DNA of 26,939 nt from PBB1 sp043738425 (GTDB taxonomy: Bacteria; Pseudomonadota; Gammaproteobacteria; Burkholderiales; Burkholderiaceae_C), in the NCBI GenBank assembly GCA_043738425.1, contig JAYUGJ010000070.1, forward strand, positions 1 to 26,939. The letters are read 5' to 3'. Made by a program: the position numbers and the translations under genes. The notes beneath the pieces are model-generated. The model made no database searches, was not told the DNA's origin, and worked only from the letters and a program-made list of their open reading frames with translations. Position 1 is the first letter of the stretch, and the number at the start of each line of letters is the position of its first letter. Below are positions 7,453-14,687 of the stretch, one piece after another.

Positions 7453-7482
7453 AACGTTTTCTGCTTTTATTTTTCGACACCT

Positions 7483-9216
7483 ATGTTTTTTGCCCACACG
7501 CCCGCGCGCAGCCTGAGAAAAGTTTTTGTTTCGATGGCGTTGGTGTGTCTGAATGCGGCGGCGTGGTCACAAGCTGAAAAGCCTGCTGCAGCGGCAGCCG
7601 CACCGGCAAATATGGCCGCACCCACAAGCGCACCCACAAGCGCACCCACAAGCACACCCGCAAGCGCGCCCACACCCGCAGCGTCGGCGGCAAGCACGGT
7701 GGCGGCCGCCGACGCTGCCGAACCACGCCAGCCGACGTTCGACGTGTTCGAGTACCGCATCGAAGGCAATTCGGTGTTGTCGGTCGATCGCATCGAGCGC
7801 GCGGTGTACCCGTTCATGGGCGAAAAGCGCACGGTCGACGATGTCGAATCGGCGCGCACTGCACTTGAAGCGGCGTACCGTGAGCTGGGCTACGGCACGG
7901 TGCTGGTCGACACGCCCGAGCAACGCATCACCGAAGGCATCGTCACATTGCAGGTCACTCAGGCACCGGTGTCGCGGCTGCGCGTGGTCGGCTCGCGCTA
8001 CTACTCGCAGGGCCGCATTTTGGACAAGGTGCCGGCGTTGGCCGAAGGCGCGGTGCCCAACTTCAAAGCCGTGACCGCGCAGCTCGCCACCGTCAACCAA
8101 TCGGCCGACCGCCGCGTGACGCCGCTGCTGCGTCCCGGCAAAACGCCCGGCACGACCGAAGTCGATTTGACGGTCGAAGACCAGTTCCCACTGCACGGCA
8201 GCATCGAGCTGAACAACAAGCACAGCGCCAACACCACGCAGTCGCGGCTGCAGGCATCGCTGCGCTATGAAAACCTGTGGCAGCGCGATCACACCGCCAG
8301 CGTGTTGGTGCAGGTATCGCCTGAAAAAACCGACGAAGTGCAGCTGTTCGCAGGCACCTACACCGTGCCGGTGGGCAATGGTTTGCTGGCGATGTCGATC
8401 ACCCGCAACAACAGCAACACGGTGGTCGGCTCCGGCAGCAGCGCGATCGCCGGCACCGGCACCATTTACGGTCTGCGCAACATCATCTTGCTGGAAGGCA
8501 CCGACACACTCAGCCACAGCATCACGCTGGGCGTCGACTTCAAAGATTTGAAGGAAGACGTGCTGAACGATGGCAAGGACGGCCTGAAAACACCGATCCA
8601 CTATCTGCCGTTCAGCGCCAGTTATTCGGCCACCAACGCCGACAAGAAAGGCGTGTGGGAGTCGGGCGGCGGCGTGGTGTTCGCCTTGCGCGGGTTGGGT
8701 GGCAGCCAGCAGCAATTCGCCGACAAACGGTTCACCGCCAACGGCAACTTTGCGGTGGCCAAGCTGAACCTGGCGCGCACGCAAAACCTGCCGCGCGGCT
8801 TTACGCTGCGCGGCTCGATCGAAGGCCACTTCAGCGGCCAGGCGCTGGTCAGCAATGAACAGTACGTGGCCGGCGGCGTAGACAGCGTACGCGGTTACCT
8901 CGACGCCACCGCCGTGGGCGACAAAGCCGTGCGCGCATCCATCGAGTTGCGCACTGCCAACCTCGCCCCCGAACGCTGGACGTGGCTGGGCGGACTGACG
9001 GCGCACACTTTTTTCGAAGGTGCCACGCTGCGGTTGAACTCGCCGCTGGCCGAGCAAAGCGACCACGCCACCTTGCTCAGCACCGGCTTCGGCCTGCGCG
9101 TACAGGCACGCAAATACGCCAGCTTGTCGGTCGATGTCGGCTGGCCGCTGCGTGACGCGGGCAACACCCGCAGTGGTGCCGCGCGTGCGCATGTCAGCGG
9201 CGTGTTCGAGTTTTAA
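7483..9216 (+). CDS. TpsB outer-membrane transporter (ShlB/FhaC/HecB family)
   Basis: TpsB proteins are 16-stranded outer-membrane barrels with two periplasmic POTRA domains that recognise the TPS domain of a partner TpsA and export it. This 577-aa protein has a signal peptide (MFFAHTPARSLRKVFVSMAL, cleavage near residue 30) and an Ala/Pro/Thr-rich linker (31-85) with 12-bp DNA repeats. POTRA1 starts at FDVFEYRIEGNSVLSVDRI (residue 86) and POTRA2 at about residue 160 (PVSRLRVVGSRYYSQGRIL). A barrel follows with the conserved loop-6 motif V469-R-G-Y and a terminal phenylalanine (VSGVFEF). Length fits the family (about 550-590). The ATG at 7483 is chosen for the signal peptide, although no strong Shine-Dalgarno is seen. 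The likely partner is the TpsA at 17080, 7.9 kb away; tpsB and tpsA are normally adjacent. Confidence 0.92.
   Translation: MFFAHTPARSLRKVFVSMALVCLNAAAWSQAEKPAAAAAAPANMAAPTSAPTSAPTSTPASAPTPAASAASTVAAADAAEPRQPTFDVFEYRIEGNSVLSVDRIERAVYPFMGEKRTVDDVESARTALEAAYRELGYGTVLVDTPEQRITEGIVTLQVTQAPVSRLRVVGSRYYSQGRILDKVPALAEGAVPNFKAVTAQLATVNQSADRRVTPLLRPGKTPGTTEVDLTVEDQFPLHGSIELNNKHSANTTQSRLQASLRYENLWQRDHTASVLVQVSPEKTDEVQLFAGTYTVPVGNGLLAMSITRNNSNTVVGSGSSAIAGTGTIYGLRNIILLEGTDTLSHSITLGVDFKDLKEDVLNDGKDGLKTPIHYLPFSASYSATNADKKGVWESGGGVVFALRGLGGSQQQFADKRFTANGNFAVAKLNLARTQNLPRGFTLRGSIEGHFSGQALVSNEQYVAGGVDSVRGYLDATAVGDKAVRASIELRTANLAPERWTWLGGLTAHTFFEGATLRLNSPLAEQSDHATLLSTGFGLRVQARKYASLSVDVGWPLRDAGNTRSGAARAHVSGVFEF
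7618..7677 (+). repeat. 12-bp in-frame tandem repeat in tpsB
   Basis: Three exact copies of GCACCCACAAGC (7618-7653) are followed by two diverged ones, encoding APTS repeats in the linker between signal peptide and POTRA1. Copy-number change would lengthen or shorten the linker without a frameshift. Confidence 0.75.
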
Positions 9217-9265
9217 GCGCCCAGCTTTTCAGCCGCTCTCAGCACCGCGGTAACTCGGTTCAGCC

Positions 9266-11791
9266 ATGCCCACATCTGCGAAAAATGCGCGTCCGATGCG
9301 ACCGACGCGGTCGGTATTGCAGCGGCAAGGTCAGTCGCCACGTCATGCGCCGTCGCAACCCCCGGCGCGGTTGATCGATGCACCGCGCTTGATCGAAAGC
9401 GGCCAGCACGCGGCGGCCGAAGCGCTGCTGCTGGCCGCGCTCGACCACCCCGACACACGCGCCGAAGCCAACTACCTGCTGTGCATTTCAGCGTTGACAC
9501 GCGGCGCGCCCGAGGTGGGTTTGCTGCATGCCCGCGCCGCGGTTGCGCAGCAAGCGCCTGGAGCGCCAGACCCACGCTATCAATTCGCACTGGGCCGCGC
9601 CTTGAAAGCCAACGCCGATGTGGTTGGTGCCATCGCCGCCTACCGCTGCGCGCTGCAGCTCGCGCCCGCGTATGCCGAAGCCCATGTCAGCCTCGGGCTG
9701 GCGCTCAAGGTCCACGGCGATATCGACGCCGCCATCGCCTGCTACCAACAAGCCATCGCCATCGACGGCACGCTGGCCGCCGCACATGCCAACCTCGGCA
9801 ACGCCATCGCAGCGCGCACCGAGCGCGCGATGGAAGGCGGGCTCGACACCGCACTCGACCACGCCCCCAGTGCCGCTGCGCTGACAGCACTGGCGCGTGC
9901 CGTCGCGCTCGACCCTAAAGACCCGACCCTGCAACGCAACCACGGCATCTTGCTGGTGCGCGCACGGCGGCGCATGGAAGCCGCACAGGCGTTCATCAAC
10001 GCGTTGACGCTCGACGTAACCGATGTCGAATCGTGCCTGCGACTAGGCCATTGCCTGCGCGCGGCAGGCCATTCAAAAACCGCGCAAGCCGGGTATGAAA
10101 AGTGGCTGGCGGCGAACCTGCAAGCCGGCTGCGCGGCAACCTTGTCGCATGCGCCGGTGATGCGCGCGCTGGCCGGCCTGCTCACGCGCGACGGCCAGGT
10201 CGATGCCGCACTGGCGTGGGCCCAGCAGGCCGCCGCGATCGACCCCGATCCACAGGCGCTGATGCAAATCGGCAGCACCTTGATGCAGTCACGCCGACTC
10301 GAAGAAGGCCTGGCCGCCTGCCGCCGTGCGGTGGAGTTGTCAGGCCGACGCCCCGATGTATTTCCGCCGCTGCTGCTCGGCCTCACCTACCTGCACGACG
10401 ACCCGTACATCGTGTTCGATGGCCACGCCGAGTTCGGCGAGCGGTTGGCGCAATCGTTAGGTGATTCGTTAGGCGATTCGTTAGGCGATTCGCTTACCAA
10501 TTCATTGACCGACTCGTCGACCCAATCGTTGGCCGATTCCTCAGCCGATTCGTCGCCTGATCGGCTGCCAGCCGTGCCAACAGTGGCAACCGTTGATGCG
10601 CCAGCCGCTGCGGCCACTCACGCGATCACCGCCGCCGGCCAATCGGCCGCTGGTGTGGTGCGCGCGTGGCATCGGCTTGCGCCGGGCCAGCAATTGAAAG
10701 TCGGCTACGTCTCGGGCGATTTCGTGCGCCACTCGGTGTCGTACTTCATCGGCCCGCTGCTCGAACACCACGACAAATCGACGTTCGACGTCACCTGCTA
10801 TCACAACCTGGGCTGGGCCGACGCGGTGACCGAGCGGCTGAAGTCGTACGGCCACCGCTGGGTCGAATGCGAAGGCCTGTCGCACGCGCACTTGCGCAGG
10901 CGCATTGCCGCCGACGGCATCGACATCCTGATCGACCTGTCGGGCCACACCGCACACACCCGCGTGCCGATGTTTGCGATGCGCGGCGCACCGGTGCAAA
11001 TCGCCTACCTCGGCTACCCGACCGTAAGCGGCGTGCAGGCCACCGACTTTCGCATCACCGATGCGGCCATCGATGCTGGCGACATGCCGCCGCTCGCGTC
11101 CGAGCAGCCGCTGTGCCTGCCGCGCACCATGTTTTGCTACCGGCCCGATGCCGAGGCACCACCGGTTGCCCCGCTCCCCGCGTTGCACCGCGGCCACGTC
11201 ACTTTCGGTTCGTTCAACAACATCGCGAAGGTCACCGACCACACGCTGGCGCTGTGGGCCGCGGTGATGAATGCGGTGCCCGCGTCGCGATTGCTGTTGA
11301 AGTCGTCGGCCATGGCGCAGGCCTCGAACCGCGACAACATCACCCGCTTCATGGCGCAACACGGCGTGGCCGCCGAGCGTATCGACCTGCTCGCCCGCAT
11401 CGACAACAAAGGCGACCACCTGGGCCTGTACCACCAGGTCGACATCGCCCTCGACACCTTTCCGTACAACGGTGCCACCACCACCTGCGAGGCGCTGTGG
11501 ATGGGCGTGCCGGTGGTCACGCGGCGCGGCCGCACGCACACCGCGCGCATGGGCGCGTCGATCCTCGGCGGCATCGGTCAGGCTGATTGGGTCGCCCACA
11601 GCGATGCCGAATTCATCGCCACCGCCGCGCGGTTGGCAGCCGACCTGCCGGGCCTTGCGCAGTGGCGCGCACAAGCCCGCACTGCACTGGCGCAATCGGT
11701 GTTGTTCGATGAGGCCGGCTTCGCGCGCCACTTCGAAGCGGTGCTGCAACAAGCGTGGCAGCGCCGAGGCGAGGCGTTGGGCGTGGGGTGA
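9266..11791 (+). CDS. TPR + GT41 (SPINDLY/OGT-like) glycosyltransferase, copy 1
   Basis: This 841-aa cytoplasmic protein has tetratricopeptide repeats at about residues 45-385 (for example the AYRCALQLAPAYAEAHVSLG segment). A repetitive linker (397-432, SLGD units) and a Pro/Ala/Thr-rich stretch follow, then a GT41 catalytic domain from residue 478 (LKVGYVSGDFVRHSVSYF). GT41 enzymes transfer a sugar from a nucleotide donor to Ser/Thr (OGT, SPY) or Asn (HMW1C). By ungapped alignment to human OGT, H490 corresponds to the conserved His498. K655 (NNIAKVTDHTLALW) corresponds to Lys842. NGATTTCEALWMGVPVVT is the usual bacterial donor-site segment. It starts 49 bp after tpsB and is probably co-transcribed, so the TpsA exoprotein is an attractive but unproven substrate. 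Sugar and acceptor type are unknown. Confidence 0.88.
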   Translation: MPTSAKNARPMRPTRSVLQRQGQSPRHAPSQPPARLIDAPRLIESGQHAAAEALLLAALDHPDTRAEANYLLCISALTRGAPEVGLLHARAAVAQQAPGAPDPRYQFALGRALKANADVVGAIAAYRCALQLAPAYAEAHVSLGLALKVHGDIDAAIACYQQAIAIDGTLAAAHANLGNAIAARTERAMEGGLDTALDHAPSAAALTALARAVALDPKDPTLQRNHGILLVRARRRMEAAQAFINALTLDVTDVESCLRLGHCLRAAGHSKTAQAGYEKWLAANLQAGCAATLSHAPVMRALAGLLTRDGQVDAALAWAQQAAAIDPDPQALMQIGSTLMQSRRLEEGLAACRRAVELSGRRPDVFPPLLLGLTYLHDDPYIVFDGHAEFGERLAQSLGDSLGDSLGDSLTNSLTDSSTQSLADSSADSSPDRLPAVPTVATVDAPAAAATHAITAAGQSAAGVVRAWHRLAPGQQLKVGYVSGDFVRHSVSYFIGPLLEHHDKSTFDVTCYHNLGWADAVTERLKSYGHRWVECEGLSHAHLRRRIAADGIDILIDLSGHTAHTRVPMFAMRGAPVQIAYLGYPTVSGVQATDFRITDAAIDAGDMPPLASEQPLCLPRTMFCYRPDAEAPPVAPLPALHRGHVTFGSFNNIAKVTDHTLALWAAVMNAVPASRLLLKSSAMAQASNRDNITRFMAQHGVAAERIDLLARIDNKGDHLGLYHQVDIALDTFPYNGATTTCEALWMGVPVVTRRGRTHTARMGASILGGIGQADWVAHSDAEFIATAARLAADLPGLAQWRAQARTALAQSVLFDEAGFARHFEAVLQQAWQRRGEALGVG
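10454..10561 (+). repeat. 12-bp in-frame tandem repeat in the GT41 linker
   Basis: Nine 12-bp units, led by TCGTTAGGTGAT and two copies of TCGTTAGGCGAT and then diverging, encode SLGD, SLGD, SLGD, SLTN, SLTD, SSTQ, SLAD, SSAD, SSPD between the TPR and catalytic domains. The array is acidic and serine-rich, likely a flexible spacer and possibly a self-glycosylation target. Confidence 0.8.
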
Positions 11792-11921
11792 CTGCCCGTC
11801 GTGTGCCGCGCAACCTGAGCCGTTTTACAAAGCGTTTCCTGCGCGCTGGTGGCCGCGCGCCGCCATGTCACCGGGCGTGCCCGGCTGAGAGCGCGAGAGT
11901 CGTTGCAAAAAACGCAACGGC

Positions 11922-11933
11922 CTAGTCCGAACG
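11922..11933 (-). promoter_or_regulatory. Recurrent intergenic motif CGTTCGGACTAG (copy 2)
   Basis: Read on the minus strand this is identical to the words at 1733-1744 and 16847-16858. It lies 260 bp before the sorting-signal gene at 12193 and just after the GT41 gene. Function unknown. Confidence 0.35.
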
Positions 11934-11999
11934 CATCAGTTTTGCACCGCACGGCCCCAACCGTGCGTCACATCAACTCGCTAAATTTCTGCAGGCTCT

Positions 12000-12015
12000 T
12001 GTGATCGTGATCAAA
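12000..12015. promoter_or_regulatory. CRP/FNR-like site
   Basis: TGTGATCGTGATCAAA fits TGTGA-N6-TCACA with a perfect left half and a partial right half, and it also contains the inverted repeat TGATC-GT-GATCA. It is 178 bp upstream of the gene at 12193. It is a candidate only; single matches to such short consensus sites arise by chance. Confidence 0.3.
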
Positions 12016-12192
12016 AGCACGCCGGGCTAGGCCGAAGGGGCTAGCAAACGGCGGGCAGGGAACACGGCAGCGACACAGGGGATTTCTACAGTGGCATTCA
12101 TCGGAAGGTTCCCGCCACAGGGAGGCACGTCGATGCGGTCAGGTTCATTCCACCCAACACGCTTTTTACATCGAACCCAGGAGAGAACACCC

Positions 12193-13038
12193 ATGAAATC
12201 CAATATGAAAATGATCGCTGTTGCCGCGGCAATGGCATCGATGGTCGGCGCGGCGCAGGCTGACATCGTTACCAACCCCACCAACAATGGCACGCTGGTC
12301 ATCGGCGCTGTAAACACAGTCACAAAGGACTGGTACCTTCGCGATACCGGCCTGACGCTCAACCAGTTTTTGCCGTCGAACGTCACCACCTTGTCAGGCG
12401 ACGGCTCGATTACCGGCAGCAAAACGCCTGGCACTGGTTTGGTGTTGGACAAAACCACCAACGCCGGTTTTGCGGATGCCGCGTTTTCCACCTGGTTTGG
12501 TGCACAAGCGCCTGCGGACGTGCGTTGGTTCGTTTCGGCAAATGACAACATCGGTTCAGCTACCGCTACAAACGTCAAACGGTTTATCGCCTCGTCTGCC
12601 AATCCTTCGCAGGCTGCAACGAACGCAACTGTCGATAACTACACGGCCAGCGGAAACGGCGGTGGATTGGGATCGTTTTTCAATCCACAAGCACCAGGCA
12701 CGCTGTCTGTCACCGGAACCTTGGCTAACCCGAATTTTGGGACCAACTTCGTCTTCGGCGGGGCTGGCTTGACCACGGTAGGTACCGATTCCGCGCTGTT
12801 CTACGTCGCGCGAACGGTTGGCACCGGCAGCACTTCAGCGCCGATCACGTTGAACGGTTACAGCAACGGCGCGGGTCGGGCAGTCATCAGTTTGAACACC
12901 GCTGGCGACTTCGCGTACACCCTCGCGCCTGAGGGTGTGTCGGCCGTGCCGGTGCCCGCAGCCGCCTGGTTACTGGTCAGTGGCTTGACCGCGATGGGTG
13001 GTGCAGCCCGCCGCCGCAAAGGTGCCGCGAAAGCCTGA
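12193..13038 (+). CDS. Exported protein with VPVPA-type PEP-CTERM sorting signal
   Basis: This 281-aa protein has a Sec signal peptide (MKSNMKMIAVAAAMASMVGA, cleavage after AQA at residue 23). It is followed by an Asn/Thr/Ser/Gly-rich domain with no family I can name, and a C-terminal sorting signal VPVPAAAWLLVSGLTAMGGA then RRRKG. VPVPA is a variant of the VPLPA/PEP-CTERM signal, implying processing by an exosortase. The start is supported by AGGAGAG at 12179-12185, seven bases before the ATG, a stronger site than most genes here and suggestive of high expression. The gene is followed after 108 bp by a secreted solute-binding-like protein, possibly in one unit. Confidence 0.83.
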   Translation: MKSNMKMIAVAAAMASMVGAAQADIVTNPTNNGTLVIGAVNTVTKDWYLRDTGLTLNQFLPSNVTTLSGDGSITGSKTPGTGLVLDKTTNAGFADAAFSTWFGAQAPADVRWFVSANDNIGSATATNVKRFIASSANPSQAATNATVDNYTASGNGGGLGSFFNPQAPGTLSVTGTLANPNFGTNFVFGGAGLTTVGTDSALFYVARTVGTGSTSAPITLNGYSNGAGRAVISLNTAGDFAYTLAPEGVSAVPVPAAAWLLVSGLTAMGGAARRRKGAAKA

Positions 13039-13072
13039 GCTTTCCCGCGCTGACTTTCCTTTGATTTCACCA

Positions 13073-13098
13073 CCCGCTGCGGTTTGTACCGCGGCGGG
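13073..13098 (+). other. GC-rich hairpin between 12193-13038 and 13147-14559
   Basis: CCCGCTGCGG (13073-13082) pairs with CCGCGGCGGG (13089-13098), ten pairs with one G-T, over loop TTTGTA. There is no T-run immediately after it, so it may attenuate or stabilise the upstream transcript rather than terminate fully. Confidence 0.5.
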
Positions 13099-13146
13099 CT
13101 TGGGCGAAGCCTTGTTCAAAATTTTTCTACTTCGATTGGATTGACC

Positions 13147-14559
13147 ATGAAATTGACCAAAGTTTCTATCGGCGTTGTAGCGGCCTGCGGCATGTTGTCG
13201 GTGCCTGCATTCGCACTGCCTGCCTCCAGCTACGGCACAGGTGCCACCACATTCGACGTGCGCATCTCAGGTGCCACCGCGCAAGACCCAGGCTTGCTGG
13301 CGTCTACCGTTCGCAATTGCGTGGCTGGCACGATGACCCGCTATTCGCTGACCAACAATTTCGTTTATTTCTGCACGCTCGACTTGTCGAAAATCACGCC
13401 GCCCGCTGGCAAAACGCAGATGGCGGTTTACAAATATTCGGTAGGCGGTTCTGGTGCGGGTGTGGCCAACGTCAACAACGCCACCGCCTTCCCATTTCTG
13501 AGCCTGCCATTGGCGGTTGCAGCTTGCACGGGTGCTTCGTCTGCGGTTGATGCAGATGGCGCGGGCCCACTCGGCACGTTCCAGGACATCGCATGCACCG
13601 GCACCCCAACCGCGTCGGCGATTCCATTCATTGGCATCTCGGACGTCGAGCCATCGTTCTTCGGCCCAGCGTCTACCTACAACAAGCTGAAAGCCGAGCC
13701 GCTTACCACCGTGATCTTCGGCGTGCCGGTGACCAAGGCAGCGTACGAATATTTGCAAGGCCAGCAAGGCAAACCGGTCGGCGGCTTGTCCGAGGCCGAC
13801 ATGCCATCGTTGTCGCAGGCGCAAGTGACCTCGCTGTACACCCAGGAAGGTCAAACCTGGTCCGGCATCACCGGCAAGCCGGCTTTGACACCAGACGATC
13901 AGGTGTACGTCGCACGACGGGTAGACAGCTCAGGGTCGCAAAAAACGTTTGAGGCAGTGATCGCACGCACTATCAACGGCACCAGCGCGGGTAAGAGTTG
14001 CAGTGCAGCTATTGACCCGTTTGTTAGCAGCGGCGCAATTGCTTTGGACAACACCGCCGCCAACACCTTGTGCGACGGCACCAACAACGTCGTACTCGGC
14101 AGTGGCGGCGGTCAGGTGGTGGCGTGTTTGAACAAACACCAAACCGCTGGTCGCGGCGCAGTGGGTGTGTTGAGTACGGAAACCATCGTGACCGCGGCGG
14201 GCAACTTCCGCTTCGTGAAGATCAACGACAACGCGCCTAACTTTGCGGGCGTGGCCTCAGGCAAGTACACCCAGTATTCCGACGCGTCGTTGAACACCCG
14301 CATCGGCACCACCTTGCCAACCGCTGCTGAGCCGGGCTACGCCAGCTACATCGCGCGTTTGAAGTCCGACTTTGCCAGCCCAGGCACCAACCCCGACTTC
14401 ATTCAACCGTTCGGCAACGCCGGTTTGATGTCGCTCGACGTGCTGCAGCCAACCGTACCTGCGGCGGATTACACCGGTGGCACCGGCCGCAACCCATGGT
14501 CGCGTCTGTCTAACAACGATCTGCAGAACTGCCAGCCAGGCAAGGCCGCAGCGTTCTAA
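13147..14559 (+). CDS. Secreted PstS-like (PBP type II fold) cysteine-rich protein
   Basis: This 470-aa protein has a Sec signal peptide (MKLTKVSIGVVAACGMLSVP, cleavage after AFA near residue 23). Short motifs recall phosphate-binding PstS proteins: RISGATAQDPGLL near the mature N-terminus, PFIGISDVEPS, TVIFGVPVTKAAYEYL, LSQAQVTSLYTQEGQTW and YVARRVDSSGSQKTFEAVIA. These match in order the PstS ligand-loop, ADVS-like, VFGVPV, 'LTGxQL...G...W' and 'RSDGSGT' segments. This is pattern recognition, not a search. The mature part has eight cysteines, unusual for PstS and suggesting disulfides in an extracytoplasmic setting. No ABC permease is nearby, so a transport role is doubtful and a secreted or surface ligand-binding role is possible. 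It is closed by a strong terminator. Confidence 0.68.
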   Translation: MKLTKVSIGVVAACGMLSVPAFALPASSYGTGATTFDVRISGATAQDPGLLASTVRNCVAGTMTRYSLTNNFVYFCTLDLSKITPPAGKTQMAVYKYSVGGSGAGVANVNNATAFPFLSLPLAVAACTGASSAVDADGAGPLGTFQDIACTGTPTASAIPFIGISDVEPSFFGPASTYNKLKAEPLTTVIFGVPVTKAAYEYLQGQQGKPVGGLSEADMPSLSQAQVTSLYTQEGQTWSGITGKPALTPDDQVYVARRVDSSGSQKTFEAVIARTINGTSAGKSCSAAIDPFVSSGAIALDNTAANTLCDGTNNVVLGSGGGQVVACLNKHQTAGRGAVGVLSTETIVTAAGNFRFVKINDNAPNFAGVASGKYTQYSDASLNTRIGTTLPTAAEPGYASYIARLKSDFASPGTNPDFIQPFGNAGLMSLDVLQPTVPAADYTGGTGRNPWSRLSNNDLQNCQPGKAAAF

Positions 14560-14571
14560 GACTGCGTGACG

Positions 14572-14593
14572 ATCACCGCCGCAACGCGGTGAT
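14572..14593 (+). other. Hairpin just after the PstS-like gene
   Basis: ATCACCGC (14572-14579) pairs with GCGGTGAT (14586-14593) around loop CGCAAC. It stands directly before the intrinsic terminator and has no T-run of its own. Confidence 0.55.
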
Positions 14594-14604
14594 TGAACCG
14601 AACG

Positions 14605-14635
14605 CCGCCACCTCACAAAGGTGGCGGTTTTTTTT
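14605..14635 (+). terminator. Intrinsic terminator of the 12193-14559 unit
   Basis: CCGCCACCT (14605-14613) pairs perfectly with AGGTGGCGG (14619-14627) over a five-base loop, followed by eight T residues (14628-14635). It ends plus-strand transcription between the PstS-like gene and the convergent GT41 gene. The minus strand lacks a U-tract on the matching side, so it is one-directional. Confidence 0.93.
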
Positions 14636-14687
14636 CAGACGTTTTTTTCTCATTTGTTCAGCGCGGTCACCAGGCCACCGCGCACCG

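Larger units (their letters stand above)
7071..7482. other. Intergenic region upstream of tpsB
   Basis: This 412-bp stretch shows no supportable gene; the tpsB frame is open back to 7258, but the added residues have no export signal. It holds the 31-bp motif at 7358-7388 that is shared with the tpsA upstream region, and a perfect palindrome TGACGCGTCA at 7443-7452. A small inverted repeat (GGTTC...GAACC, about 7125-7139) lies after the preceding stop without a T-run. Confidence 0.5.
11792..12192. other. Intergenic region before the third sorting-signal gene
   Basis: No gene is supported in these 401 bp. It contains a hairpin CGTTGC/GCAACG (11901-11919), a copy of the CTAGTCCGAACG word (11922-11933), a hairpin CGCACGG/CCGTGCG (11948-11967), a CRP-like site (12000-12015) and the ribosome-binding site AGGAGAG (12179-12185) of the next gene. 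No perfect sigma-54 promoter was found. Confidence 0.5.

Noticed and set aside
11901..11919. Intrinsic terminator of the first GT41 gene
   Set aside because: The stem is only six pairs with the A-run in the loop and no T-run after it.
12124..12139. Possible sigma-54 promoter (GGCACGTCGATGC) before the gene at 12193
   Set aside because: The distance between GG and GC is nine bases, not the required ten, and the TTGC element is incomplete.
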